From Acidovorax sp. Leaf78 (GTDB lineage Bacteria; Pseudomonadota; Gammaproteobacteria; Burkholderiales; Burkholderiaceae_C), in contig NZ_LMLZ01000023.1 of assembly GCF_001422735.1 (NCBI RefSeq), forward strand, positions 1,691 through 52,721: a DNA stretch of 51,031 nucleotides, in the 5' to 3' direction. Made by a program: the position numbers and the translations under genes. The notes under the pieces were generated by a model, which worked only from the letters and a program-made list of their open reading frames with translations, did not search any database and was not told where the DNA came from. Shown in pieces: positions 28,841-37,929 of this stretch. How positions within the stretch are numbered: the stretch's first letter is position 1; each line of letters opens with the position of its first letter.

Positions 28841-29081
28841 GGAAAGAAGGAGTACGGGCAAACGAAGGACTGCGCAGAATAATGGATTTCGCTGCGCTCT
28901 GCAGGCCGCCCCAGGGCGGCCCGAAGAGCCTGCCTCGCCCCTGCGCCACCCGCCGCCCCACCAGCCGCGCAGGCGACACCGATGGCGGCGGTGCAGCGGG
29001 CCGCCCCATTACCATCCAGGGACACCCGCAGGCCCTGCGCTTTGCGGGACCTTCCTGCTGCCCCACTTCGCGCCGCCGCCC
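28841..29081. other. Divergent intergenic region
   Basis: About 240 bases between divergent genes. Contains a GC-rich piece (TTCGCTGCGCTCTGCAGGCCGCCCCAGGGCGGCC) similar to parts of repeat A, with an inverted repeat GGCCGCCC/GGGCGGCC. No gene seen. Confidence 0.5.
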
Positions 29082-29990
29082 ATGTACACCCCGCTCAAGC
29101 CCTCCCGCAGCAGCACGCTGCCCCTGCGCCACCTGACCTACCACGTCCGCCACTGGGGCCCGGAACACAGCCCGCTGCCCACGCTGGTGCTGCTGCACGG
29201 CTGGATGGACGTGGGTGCGTCCTACCAGTTCACCGTGGACGCACTACAGCAGGAGCGCCGCATCATCGCGCCCGACTGGCGCGGCTTCGGCCTTACCTCC
29301 ACCGCGCAGGCCGACCACTACTTCTTTGCCGACTACCTGGCCGACCTGGACATGCTGCTGGACCACTACGCCCCCGGCGAAGCCATCGACCTGGTGGGCC
29401 ACAGCATGGGCGGCAACATCGCCATGATGTATGCGGGCGTGCGGCCCGAGCGCATCCGCCGCCTGGTCAACCTGGAGGGCTTCGGCATGCCCGCCTCCAA
29501 GCCCGAGCAGGCGCCCAAGCGCTATGCGCAGTGGATCGACGAGCTCAAGCAGCTGCGCAGCGGCGAGCTGGCCCTCAAGACCTACGACAGCCAGGACGGC
29601 GTGGCCCGCCGGCTGATGAAGACCAACCCGCGCCTGTCCGAGGACAAGGCCCGCTGGCTGGCCGGCCACTGGGCCCGGCCCAACGCCCAGGGCCAGTGGG
29701 AGATTTTGGGCGACCCGGCCCACAAGATCACCAGCGCGCAGCTCTACCGGCTGGACGAGGCGCTGGCGCTGTACGACCGCATCGCCGCCCCCGTGCTGGC
29801 GGTGGAAGCCAGCGACGACAGCCTGGGCCAGTGGTGGAAGGGCAGGTACAGCCTGGAGGAATACCACCAGCGCCTGACCCATGTGCGCGACGTGCGCACC
29901 GCCGTCGTGCAGGACGCCGGGCACATGCTGCACCACGACCAGCCCGGGCAGGTGGCGCAGCTGATCGAAACGTTCCTGGCCGCCGCCTGA
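29082..29990 (+). CDS. Alpha/beta-fold hydrolase
   Basis: Protein of 302 residues. Oxyanion-hole HGWMD near residue 40, nucleophile elbow GHSMGG (Ser in GxSxG), and a C-terminal catalytic histidine in DAGHMLHHDQP. A cap region with KPEQAPKRYAQWIDELKQL lies between. Substrate unknown; it resembles hydrolases of the haloalkane dehalogenase/epoxide hydrolase class. ATG 29082 has no strong Shine-Dalgarno; the frame is open upstream but noncoding in character. Followed by a copy of repeat B. Confidence 0.88.
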   Translation: MYTPLKPSRSSTLPLRHLTYHVRHWGPEHSPLPTLVLLHGWMDVGASYQFTVDALQQERRIIAPDWRGFGLTSTAQADHYFFADYLADLDMLLDHYAPGEAIDLVGHSMGGNIAMMYAGVRPERIRRLVNLEGFGMPASKPEQAPKRYAQWIDELKQLRSGELALKTYDSQDGVARRLMKTNPRLSEDKARWLAGHWARPNAQGQWEILGDPAHKITSAQLYRLDEALALYDRIAAPVLAVEASDDSLGQWWKGRYSLEEYHQRLTHVRDVRTAVVQDAGHMLHHDQPGQVAQLIETFLAAA

Positions 29991-30002
29991 AGCGCCTAGC
30001 AC

Positions 30003-30057
30003 CATCAAAATGCTCGCTACCGCTCGACCAGCAAGCGCCAGCAGCTATCATTTTTGA
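30003..30057. repeat. Dispersed repeat B, copy 2
   Basis: ATCAAAATGCTCGCTACCGCTCGACCAGCAAGCGCCAGCAGCTATCATTTTT region; same layout as 18822-18875 (GCTACCGCT, CAAGCGC, AGCAGCTATCA). Confidence 0.75.
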
Positions 30058-30194
30058 CATTTTCATTCACTGACAGCGGTGCCGCGGCCCCTCTGCGGCC
30101 CGGCGAGCAGCGCTCCTGAGGGCTTTGCCGGGGCAAGAGGCCGTCCCATGAGAAAATCGCGGGTTATTCCACAGAACACCCAAGGACAAGAATC

Positions 30195-31299
30195 ATGGAC
30201 GCAGAACGTATCAACCTCATCGGCACCTCCCTCAGCGACCTGACTCTGCGAACGCAAGAGTTACGGAGGTATCTTTGACTTCGATGCCAAATTCGAACGC
30301 CTGCGCACGGTAAACGCATCGCTGGAAGACCCTTCGGTCTGGAACGACCCGAAGAAGGCCCAGGAGCTGGGCAAGGAACAAAAGTCGCTCTCGGGCGTGG
30401 TCGTCACGCTCGACAAGCTCACGCGCGAGCTGGCCGACAACACCGAGCTCTATGACATGAGCAAGGAAGAAGGCGACGAGCCCGGCCTGCTCACCATCGA
30501 GGCCGAGACCGCCAAGCTGCGCCCGCTCATCGAAGAGCTGGAGTTCCGCCGCATGTTCCGCAACGAGGCCGACCCGCTCAACTGCTTCGTCGACATCCAG
30601 GCCGGCGCGGGCGGCACCGAGGCGTGCGACTGGGCCAGCATGCTGCTGCGCCAGTACCTGAAGTACGCCGAGCGCAAGGGCTTCAAGACCACGGTCGAAG
30701 AAGAAACCCCGGGCGACGTGGCCGGCATCAAGAGCGCCACGATCAAGGTCGAGGGCGAGTACGCCTACGGCCTGCTGCGCACCGAAACCGGCGTGCACCG
30801 CCTGGTGCGCAAGAGCCCGTTCGACAGCTCGGGCGGCCGCCACACCTCGTTCGCGTCGCTGTTCGTCTACCCGGAGATCGACGACTCCATCGAGATCAAC
30901 ATCAACCCGGCCGACGTGCGCACCGACACCTACCGCGCATCCGGCGCGGGCGGGCAGCACATCAACAAGACCGACTCGGCCGTGCGCCTGACCCACATCC
31001 CCACCGGCATCGTGGTGCAGTGCCAGGACGGCCGCAGCCAGCACGGCAACCGCGACATCGCGTGGCAGCGCCTGCGCTCCAAGCTGTACGACTTCGAGAT
31101 GCGCAAGCGCCAGGAAGAAGCCCAGAAGCTGGAAGACACCAAGACCGACGTGGGCTGGGGCCACCAGATCCGCTCGTACGTGCTGGACAACAGCCGCATC
31201 AAGGACCTGCGCACCAACGTCGAAATCTCGGCCACGCAAAAGGTGCTGGACGGCGACCTGGACGCGTTCATCGAAGCCTCGCTCAAGCAGGGCGTGTAA
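30195..31299 (+). CDS. prfB: Peptide chain release factor 2 (programmed +1 frameshift)
   Basis: RF2 of about 367 residues, recognising UGA and UAA. The first 27 codons from ATG 30195 end at an in-frame TGA (30276-30278). Translation continues in the +1 frame at GAC 30277. The site is the conserved AGG-TAT-CTT-TGA-C, preceded by an internal Shine-Dalgarno-like GGAGG. The main frame carries the hydrolytic GGQ loop ([16 protein letters not shown]) and the RF2 anticodon tripeptide SPF (RKSPFDSSG). Directly followed by a HAD hydrolase gene (3 bases). Confidence 0.97.
30264..30279 (+). promoter_or_regulatory. RF2 frameshift site
   Basis: GGAGGTATCTTTGAC: internal Shine-Dalgarno, slippery CTT and poorly decoded TGA-C. 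When RF2 is scarce the ribosome shifts +1 and makes more RF2. Confidence 0.97.
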
Positions 31300-31302
31300 C
31301 CC

Positions 31303-32016
31303 ATGTCCGCCACCCCATCGCTGCGCACTGCAGGTTCGCCCGCGCACACCGAAGCCATCATCTTCGACATGGACGGCACCATGATCCACTCCATGCCCTG
31401 GCACGCCCAGGCCTGGGTCGAGTTCACGCGCCGCCGCGGCATGCACATCGATGTGCCCGACCTCATGGCCCGCACCACGGGCCGCAACGGCACCGAGTGC
31501 ATCGTGGAGCTGCTGGGCCGCGCGGTGTCGCAGGAAGAAGCCGACGCGCTCACGCACGAGAAGGAAACCATCTACCGCGAGCTGTTCGCGCCACGCTTTG
31601 CCGAAGTGGCCGGCTTTCGCGCGTTCGCGGCGCAGGTGCATGCGCGCGGCCTGAAGGTGGCGGTGGGCACGGCGGGGGACATCGGCAACGTGGAGTTCGC
31701 GCTGGGCCACCTCGCCCTGCAGCCCGCTCCGCTGGCCATCGTGCGCGGCGACGAGGGCCTGCCCGGCAAGCCGCAGCCGGCGATCTTTCTGGAGGCCGCG
31801 CGCCGCATCGGCGTGGCGCCTGAGCACTGCATCGTGTTTGAAGACGCGCCCTTCGGCATCGAGGCCGCGCGGCGCGCCGGCATGCGTGCCGTGGCCATTT
31901 GCAGCACCCACAGTGCAGACGAACTGGCGGGCCCCCACGTGGTGGCCGCCGTGCGCGACTACACCGAACTCATGAACACCGACTTTCTGGAGAGCATCCA
32001 TGTTGCAACTGCATAA
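31303..32016 (+). CDS. HAD-family hydrolase (beta-phosphoglucomutase-like)
   Basis: Protein of 237 residues. HAD motif I IIFDMDGTMI with the nucleophile Asp and DGT, an alpha-helical cap (HAQAWVEFTRRRGM), motif II VAVGTAG, and motif III/IV KPQPAIFLEAARRIG and VFEDAPFGIEAA. The layout is that of subfamily I phosphatases that act on sugar phosphates or phosphoglycolate-like compounds. Overlaps the pepN start by 17 bases; probably cotranscribed with prfB and pepN. Confidence 0.9.
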   Translation: MSATPSLRTAGSPAHTEAIIFDMDGTMIHSMPWHAQAWVEFTRRRGMHIDVPDLMARTTGRNGTECIVELLGRAVSQEEADALTHEKETIYRELFAPRFAEVAGFRAFAAQVHARGLKVAVGTAGDIGNVEFALGHLALQPAPLAIVRGDEGLPGKPQPAIFLEAARRIGVAPEHCIVFEDAPFGIEAARRAGMRAVAICSTHSADELAGPHVVAAVRDYTELMNTDFLESIHVATA

Positions 32017-34798
32017 AGCAGACGGAAGCGGAGACGCAGTGGCCCACCCGGCCGCCATCCGCCGCGAGGACTACAACGCCCCCGCCTACTGGATCGACAG
32101 CGTCGAGCTGACCTTCGACCTGGACCCCGCCAAGACCCGCGTGCTCAACCGCATGCTGCTGCGCCGCAACCCCGACGTGGCCGCGCAGCCGCTCAAGCTC
32201 GACGGCGACGAGCTGAACCTGGCGCGCGTGCTGGTCAACGGCCAAGGCACCTCGTTCAAGATGGAAGGCTCCCGCCTGGTGCTGGAGAACCTGCCCACCA
32301 TCGAAGACAACGGCAACGAGCCCTTCACGCTCGAGATCTTCACCACCTGCTGCCCCGCCAAGAACACCCAGCTCATGGGCCTGTACGTGAGCCAGGGCAC
32401 ATTCTTCACGCAGTGCGAGGCCGAGGGCTTTCGCCGCATCACCTACTTCCTGGACCGGCCCGACGTGATGGCCAGCTACACCGTCACGCTGCGCGCCGAC
32501 AAGGCCCAATACCCGGTGCTGCTGAGCAACGGCAACCTGGTGGACAGCGGTCCGCTGGAAGACGGCCCGAACGGCGCCCGGCACTTCGCCAAGTGGGTCG
32601 ACCCGCACAAGAAGCCCTGCTACCTGTTCGCCCTGGTGGCGGGCAAGCTGGTGGCGCGCGAGCAGCACATCAAGAGCCGCTCGGGCACCGACCACCTGCT
32701 GCAGGTGTACGTGCGCCCCGGCGACCTGGGCAAGACCGAACACGCCATGAACTCGCTGATGTACAGCGTGGCCTGGGACGAAGCCCGCTTCGGCCTGCCG
32801 CTGGACCTGGAGCGCTTCATGATCGTCGCCACCAGCGACTTCAACATGGGCGCCATGGAGAACAAGGGCCTGAACATCTTCAACACGAAGTACGTTCTGG
32901 CCAGCGAATCGACGGCCACCGATGTGGACTTCGCCAACATCGAGAGCGTGGTCGGCCACGAGTACTTCCACAACTGGACCGGCAACCGCGTGACCTGCCG
33001 CGACTGGTTCCAGCTGTCGCTGAAAGAAGGCCTCACCGTCTTTCGCGACCAGGAATTCAGCATGGACCTGGCCGGCAGCCCGTCGGCCCGCGCCGTCAAG
33101 CGCATCGAGGACGTGCGCGTGCTGCGCACCGCCCAGTTCCCCGAAGACGCGGGCCCCATGGCGCACCCGGTGCGGCCCGACAGCTACGTCGAGATCAACA
33201 ACTTCTACACCGTCACCATCTACGAAAAGGGTGCAGAGGTGGTGCGCATGCAGCACAACCTGGTGGGCCGCGAAGGCTTTGCCAAAGGCATGAAGTTGTA
33301 CTTCGAACGCCACGACGGCCACGCCGTGACCTGCGACGACTTCGTGCAGGCCATTGCCGACGCCAACCCGGGCAGCCCCCTGGCGCAGCACCTGCCCCAG
33401 TTCAAGCGCTGGTACAGCCAGGCCGGCACGCCCCGCGTGCGCGCCACAGGCCGCTACGACGCCGCCACGCGCTGCTATGCGCTCACCCTGGCGCAAAGCT
33501 GCGACCCCACGCCCGGCCAGAGCGAGAAGCTGCCCTTCGTGATACCGGTGGAGTTGGGCCTCATCGACGCCGCCACCGGCGCCGCCCTGCCTCTGCACCT
33601 GTCGGGTGAAGGCGCTGGCACCGACGCTGCTGACGCCGCGGTGCCCACGTCGCGCGTGGTTGTGCTCACCGAAGCCTCGCAGACGCTCACCTTCACCAAC
33701 GTGGACGCCGAGCCCGTGCCATCCGTGCTGCGCGGTTTCAGCGCCCCGGTGGTGCTGGACATCGAGTACACCGACGCCCAGCTGCTGGCCCTGCTGGCCA
33801 ACGACACCGACGCGTTCAACCGCTGGGAAGCTGGCCAGCGCCTGGCCCTGCGCTTTGCGTGCGCCGCTATCAATGTTGTAGCTGGTAGCGCACAACAGAC
33901 AAGCGGTAGCGGCCCATCAGACTCTCAAATCCTGCCTGCAGAGTTTGTGGACGCCATGCGCGCCGTGCTGCGCAACCCGCTGCTGGACGCTGCGTTCAAG
34001 GAGCTGGTGCTCACGCTGCCGTCCGAGACCTACATCGCCGAACAGCTGGCCGTGGTCGACCCGCAGCGCATCCACGCGGTGCGCGAAGCCATGCGCGAGC
34101 AACTGGCCGTGTCGCTGCAAGCCGACTGGGAGACCGTGTGGGAACACAACCAGGACACCGGTGGCTACAGCCCCGACCCGGTTTCCTCCGGCCGCCGCGC
34201 ACTGAGCGGCCTGGCGCTGCACATGCTGTGCATCGCCGCGCAAAAGACCGGCGACGCCGTCTGGCCCGGCAAGGCGCTGCAGCGCTTCAAGGTGGCGAGC
34301 AACATGACCGACCGCTTCAACGCCCTGACCGCCCTGGTGGCCAGCGGCAGTGAACTGGCGGCGCCAGCGCTGGCGCGCTTTCATGCGATGTTCAAGGACG
34401 AGCCGCTCGTCATCGACAAGTGGTTCGCGCTGCAGGCGGGCGCCCCCGACCGCGGCGGCAACGTGCTGCTCGCCGTGCGCCAGCTCATGCAGCACCCGGA
34501 CTTCAGCCTGAAGAACCCCAACCGCGCGCGCAGCGTGATCTTCAGCTACTGCAGCGCCAACCCCGGCGCCTTCCACCGCGCGGATGCCGCGGGCTACGTG
34601 TTCTGGAGCGACCGGGTGATCGAGCTCGACGCCATCAACCCGCAGGTCGCCGCCCGCCTGGCGCGCGCGCTGGACCGCTGGAAGAAGCTGGCCGAGCCCT
34701 GGCGCACGGCCGCCCGCGAAGCCATCGCGCGCATCGCGTCCAAGCCCGACTTGTCCAACGATGTGCGCGAGGTGGTCACCCGCGCACTGGCAGACTGA
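32000..34798 (+). CDS. pepN: Aminopeptidase N
   Basis: Protein of 932 residues, an M1 zinc aminopeptidase. GAMEN exopeptidase motif at 284-288 and zinc motif HEYFHNW at 320-326. It is longer than the roughly 870-residue E. coli enzyme. Part of the excess is a segment near residues 622-645 (AAINVVAGSAQQTSGSG) whose DNA is a copy of the dispersed repeat B, inserted without breaking the frame between the catalytic and C-terminal helical domains. ATG 32000 overlaps the HAD gene end by 17 bases. Confidence 0.95.
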   Translation: MLQLHKADGSGDAVAHPAAIRREDYNAPAYWIDSVELTFDLDPAKTRVLNRMLLRRNPDVAAQPLKLDGDELNLARVLVNGQGTSFKMEGSRLVLENLPTIEDNGNEPFTLEIFTTCCPAKNTQLMGLYVSQGTFFTQCEAEGFRRITYFLDRPDVMASYTVTLRADKAQYPVLLSNGNLVDSGPLEDGPNGARHFAKWVDPHKKPCYLFALVAGKLVAREQHIKSRSGTDHLLQVYVRPGDLGKTEHAMNSLMYSVAWDEARFGLPLDLERFMIVATSDFNMGAMENKGLNIFNTKYVLASESTATDVDFANIESVVGHEYFHNWTGNRVTCRDWFQLSLKEGLTVFRDQEFSMDLAGSPSARAVKRIEDVRVLRTAQFPEDAGPMAHPVRPDSYVEINNFYTVTIYEKGAEVVRMQHNLVGREGFAKGMKLYFERHDGHAVTCDDFVQAIADANPGSPLAQHLPQFKRWYSQAGTPRVRATGRYDAATRCYALTLAQSCDPTPGQSEKLPFVIPVELGLIDAATGAALPLHLSGEGAGTDAADAAVPTSRVVVLTEASQTLTFTNVDAEPVPSVLRGFSAPVVLDIEYTDAQLLALLANDTDAFNRWEAGQRLALRFACAAINVVAGSAQQTSGSGPSDSQILPAEFVDAMRAVLRNPLLDAAFKELVLTLPSETYIAEQLAVVDPQRIHAVREAMREQLAVSLQADWETVWEHNQDTGGYSPDPVSSGRRALSGLALHMLCIAAQKTGDAVWPGKALQRFKVASNMTDRFNALTALVASGSELAAPALARFHAMFKDEPLVIDKWFALQAGAPDRGGNVLLAVRQLMQHPDFSLKNPNRARSVIFSYCSANPGAFHRADAAGYVFWSDRVIELDAINPQVAARLARALDRWKKLAEPWRTAAREAIARIASKPDLSNDVREVVTRALAD
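33866..33932. repeat. Dispersed repeat B, copy 3, inside pepN
   Basis: Inverse orientation. GCTATCAATGTTGTAGCTGGTAGCGC and ACAAGCGGTAGCGG are the complements of the GCTACCGCTTGT and GCTACCAGCTAC/AGCTAT parts of the intergenic copies. Translated in frame within pepN. Confidence 0.7.
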
Positions 34799-34813
34799 GG
34801 GGACAGCGGCCCG

Positions 34814-35683
34814 ATGTCGATGCCACCCTCTTCCTCTTCCTCTTCCTCTGCATCCATCCCCGCGCAGCAGTTCGCGCAGCGCTTCAACCCGCTGCGCGAC
34901 ACCGTGTACGACGAGGGCGCCATGTTCAGCGGCTCAGCCATGTCGGCCGACTTGGCGGCGCTGCGCCCGCTGGCCGAAGGCCTGGGCGCTGAATCGTCCG
35001 AGCTGGCGCAGTTGCTGTGGTTGCAGTTCGTCGTGTACTCCAAGCGGCAGATGGACGACGAGGGCCTGCCCCTGGGCCTGCGCGCGCTGGCCATCCGTGA
35101 GGCGCTGGGCGACCTCACACCCACCGACCGCTACCAGCAGCACTACGCCATTGGCGAATCGGCCTTGCAGTCCGAGGAGTACGACACCGCCATCGAGCAC
35201 CTGCGCCAGTCGGCGCAGTGGGCCGACCATGCCGACGCGGTGCTGAGCATGGAGCAGAAGCTGGGCATCCGCGAAGAGATCGGCTACGCCCTGCACGAAG
35301 CCGGCCGCTTTGCGGAGGCCCTGGCGCACAACCAGCCCTTGCTGGTGGACGCGCAAAGCGCTTTTGGCTCCGCCCAGGACGCACGCCTGTCGGGCCTGAT
35401 CAACAACCTGGCGCAAAACGCCTACGAGCTGGGCGACCACCCCAAGGCGCAGCAGTACCTGGCGCAGCGCCTGGCCCTGGGGCAAGCGCTGCACGACGAC
35501 GACATCGTGCTGGACACGCTCTTCCAGCAAGGCGTGCTCGCCCACGAAGGCGGCGACTCTGCGCTGGCCCGCAGACTGTTCCAGCAACGCGTGGCCATCG
35601 CCCACGCCAGCGGCGACGACGACCTGCTGGCTGAAACCGAGGCGACCCTGGCAGAGCTGACCGAGCGCGAGCAGTCGCGCTGA
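34814..35683 (+). CDS. TPR-like helical repeat protein
   Basis: Protein of 289 residues, no catalytic motif recognised. After a serine run (residues 6-12) encoded by about four TCTTCC-type hexamers, the protein is all helical. Paired helices of TPR spacing occur: [58 protein letters not shown] and [21 protein letters not shown]. These usually mediate protein-protein contacts. Lies 15 bases after pepN and 43 before fbp, so probably in that transcript. Partner unknown. Confidence 0.8.
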   Translation: MSMPPSSSSSSSASIPAQQFAQRFNPLRDTVYDEGAMFSGSAMSADLAALRPLAEGLGAESSELAQLLWLQFVVYSKRQMDDEGLPLGLRALAIREALGDLTPTDRYQQHYAIGESALQSEEYDTAIEHLRQSAQWADHADAVLSMEQKLGIREEIGYALHEAGRFAEALAHNQPLLVDAQSAFGSAQDARLSGLINNLAQNAYELGDHPKAQQYLAQRLALGQALHDDDIVLDTLFQQGVLAHEGGDSALARRLFQQRVAIAHASGDDDLLAETEATLAELTEREQSR

Positions 35684-35726
35684 CCCCTTTCACATCACCA
35701 CCCACAGCCTCAAGGACGATCCACCG

Positions 35727-36734
35727 ATGAGCTCCCGCATCTCCCTCACCCGCTACCTGGTCGAGCAGCAACGCATCGACGGGCTCATCCCCTCGCAGCT
35801 GCGCCTGCTGCTCGAAGTGGTGGCCCGCTCGTGCAAGAGCATCAGCCAGGCCGTCAACAAAGGCGCGCTCGGCGGCGTGCTGGGCACGGCTTCCAGCGAG
35901 AACGTGCAGGGCGAGATCCAGAAGAAGCTGGACATCATTGCCAACGAAGTGCTGATCGAAGCCAACGAATGGGGCGGCCACCTGGCGGCCATGGCGTCCG
36001 AAGAAATGGACGGCATCTACTTGGTGCCCAACCGATACCCGCAGGGCGAATACCTGCTGCTGTTCGACCCCCTCGACGGCTCCAGCAACATCGACGTGAA
36101 CGTCAGCATCGGCACCATCTTCAGCGTGCTCAAGAAGCCCGACGACGACCGCGGCGTGGAAGCCGGCGACTTCCTGCAGCCCGGCACCAGCCAGGTGGCC
36201 GCAGGCTACTGCATCTACGGCCCGCAGACCACCCTGGTGCTGACGGTGGGCGACGGCGTGGCCATGTTCACGCTGGACCGCGAGCAAGGCTCCTTCGTGC
36301 TGACCGAAGAGAACGTGCGCATTCCCGACGACACCAAGGAATTCGCGATCAACATGAGCAACATGCGCCACTGGGACGAGCCCGTGAAGCGCTACATCGA
36401 CGAATGCCTGCAGGGCAAGGACGGCCCCCGCGGCAAGGACTTCAACATGCGCTGGATCGCCTCGATGGTGGCCGACGTGCACCGCATCCTGACCCGCGGC
36501 GGCATCTTCCTGTACCCCTGGGACAAGCGCGAACCGAACAAGCCCGGCAAGCTGCGCCTGATGTACGAGGCCAACCCCATGGGCTGGCTGGTCGAGCAGG
36601 CCGGCGGCGTCGCCACCAACGGCAAACAGCGCATCCTGGAAATCCAGCCCACCCAGCTGCACGAGCGCGTCAGCGTGATCCTGGGCTCCAAAAATGAGGT
36701 TGAGCGCGTGACAAGCTACCATTCCACGCTATAA
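35727..36734 (+). CDS. fbp: Fructose-1,6-bisphosphatase, class 1
   Basis: Protein of 335 residues of gluconeogenesis and, in some relatives, the Calvin cycle. Metal and substrate motifs are intact: [18 protein letters not shown] near residue 112, and the C-terminal [28 protein letters not shown]. Preceded by the TPR-like gene. The TAA stop (36732-36734) lies inside the TATAAT -10 box of the downstream tRNA-Thr promoter. Confidence 0.96.
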   Translation: MSSRISLTRYLVEQQRIDGLIPSQLRLLLEVVARSCKSISQAVNKGALGGVLGTASSENVQGEIQKKLDIIANEVLIEANEWGGHLAAMASEEMDGIYLVPNRYPQGEYLLLFDPLDGSSNIDVNVSIGTIFSVLKKPDDDRGVEAGDFLQPGTSQVAAGYCIYGPQTTLVLTVGDGVAMFTLDREQGSFVLTEENVRIPDDTKEFAINMSNMRHWDEPVKRYIDECLQGKDGPRGKDFNMRWIASMVADVHRILTRGGIFLYPWDKREPNKPGKLRLMYEANPMGWLVEQAGGVATNGKQRILEIQPTQLHERVSVILGSKNEVERVTSYHSTL

Positions 36735-36735
36735 T
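36708..36735 (+). promoter_or_regulatory. Promoter of tRNA-Thr
   Basis: -35 GTGACA (36708-36713), 16-bp spacer, perfect -10 TATAAT (36730-36735). It lies in the last codons of fbp, with the tRNA 11 bases further on. Confidence 0.75.
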
Positions 36736-36746
36736 TTGAGGCTTAC

Positions 36747-36822
36747 GCCGGTGTAGCTCAGTCGGTAGAGCAGCTCATTCGTAATGAGAAGGTCGGGTGT
36801 TCGATTCATCTCTCCGGCACCA
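36747..36822 (+). tRNA. tRNA-Thr(CGT)
   Basis: 76 nt including CCA. Anticodon stem-loop CTCAT-TCGTAAT-GAG region with anticodon CGT; acceptor GCCGGTG/CTCCGGC with one U-U mismatch; T-loop TTCGATT. Own promoter upstream and terminator downstream. Confidence 0.96.
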
Positions 36823-36826
36823 AATG

Positions 36827-36864
36827 AAAAGCCCTGATTCGCAAGAGTCAGGGCTTTTTCTTTT
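36827..36864 (+). terminator. Terminator of tRNA-Thr
   Basis: Stem AAAAGCCCTGA/TCAGGGCTTTT (36827-36837 with 36848-36858), then TCTTTT. Confidence 0.92.
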
Positions 36865-37140
36865 ATCCTTACTCGTAGGCAATCTGTAGGCAACTGTTCC
36901 AACTCCGTCCCACCTGGGCGCGCATCTTTGGACACAATGTTCGGTCCGTCCTGGCGTTGGGCTTACGTGTGATTGAATCAATGAAAATCGGTCTCGCCCG
37001 TGTTGTCGCGGACGAACTGCCGGCCCCCTCAAGGAGCAAGGTACATGCGCCGATAAGTGGGCATAAGGGGGCAATCCAGCACGGACCACGGCAGGGCGAC
37101 GAAGCCCTCGGAATCCCGTCCTGAATCGCCCTTGCCGCCC

Positions 37141-37491
37141 TTAGAGCGTCCGTGTGCCATGTCCGCCAACTCCACGGATGCGGCGCGCAATCCATTGGTA
37201 GATTTTTCGGCGGTCGGCTTTGGTCAGGTTGTAGACGCCAGGGCGGCACTCTTTGCCATCACAGTCAGTAAAGCTGATTCGTTCGCAGGGAATGTCCAGG
37301 CCTCGGCGACGCAGCTCTGCAACAAGCTCCGGTGAGTTGCTAGCTCCGGCAACGCGGTCCAGCGATTCCCGGGGCATAGGGCGGCGTAGCAGCGCATCAA
37401 TTGCACGCAGATGACGCGGGTTGTCAGTGCCTGTAAATTTCGCGCTGTTCGTGGCGCTCGATTCTGCTTTTGTAGGGTCGGGCGTTTTCAT
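37141..37491 (-). CDS. Winged-helix-like island protein
   Basis: Protein of 116 residues. After a disordered N-terminus, residues 26-110 (RHLRAIDALLRRPMPRESLDRVAGASNSPELVAELRRRGL, then CERISFTDCDGKECRPGVYNLTKADRRKIYQWI) look like a helix-turn-helix with a wing. I recognise the pattern from small proteins of integrative elements in Burkholderiales. ATG 37491 directly follows the upstream stop (TAAATG), so it is coupled to the excisionase-like gene. Likely DNA-binding; target unknown. Confidence 0.7.
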   Translation of the reverse strand: MKTPDPTKAESSATNSAKFTGTDNPRHLRAIDALLRRPMPRESLDRVAGASNSPELVAELRRRGLDIPCERISFTDCDGKECRPGVYNLTKADRRKIYQWIARRIRGVGGHGTRTL

Positions 37492-37752
37492 TTATGTGCC
37501 CTCCATGCCCAGCACCGCGCAGATTCCTGCCACAGGCCAGCCCAAACGACCATTGATACGCACGGGACGCAAACCTTTGGGGAAGGTTTCTGCGCAGGCC
37601 CAGCTCCTCAAAGTCTGTGAACGGCGCAGCAGGTAGTGAGCGGCTTGTTCGGTCGGAACCGTGGGGCGGTTGACCTGTTCCAGCGGCGGGAATTTCTGGG
37701 GCCCCTGTATGAGGCGGCGGACGGCGCCTTTGTGAATATCTAGAGTTTGCAT
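37492..37752 (-). CDS. Excisionase/AlpA-like DNA-binding protein
   Basis: Protein of 86 residues from ATG 37752 (preceded by GGAA). The segment VPTEQAAHYLLRRSQTLRSWACAE to GRLGWPVAGI has the MerR-like HTH plus wing of excisionase and AlpA-type regulators in mobile elements. A longer frame to 37851 adds a basic leader that is less conserved in style. Coupled to the downstream winged-helix gene. Confidence 0.7.
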   Translation of the reverse strand: MQTLDIHKGAVRRLIQGPQKFPPLEQVNRPTVPTEQAAHYLLRRSQTLRSWACAETFPKGLRPVRINGRLGWPVAGICAVLGMEGT

Positions 37753-37823
37753 TGTTCGCTTTCCATTCCTGCTGCGCGGGCCTTGCGGTGCGCTTGGCAT
37801 CCGGGCTAGGAATGGGCGAATTG

Positions 37824-37858
37824 AAAATTTCCGGGGTTTGAACGCGGTCACCCCGGAA
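37824..37858 (-). terminator. Terminator of the 752-residue protein gene
   Basis: Stem TTCCGGGGT/ACCCCGGAA (37829-37837 with 37850-37858), followed on the minus strand by ATTTTC. It separates the large gene from the small regulators. Confidence 0.65.
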
Positions 37859-37929
37859 TTATAAAATCCTTACAGATCAAAGACTTACCACCTACCCGAC
37901 ACCAAAAATCGGAATTAACTCCCGGAAAT

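Noticed and set aside
36775..37249. Minus-strand frames overlapping tRNA-Thr, possibly an integrase C-terminus
   Set aside because: No recombinase motif (R, HxxR, Y) could be found; one frame is just the antisense of the tRNA and its terminator.
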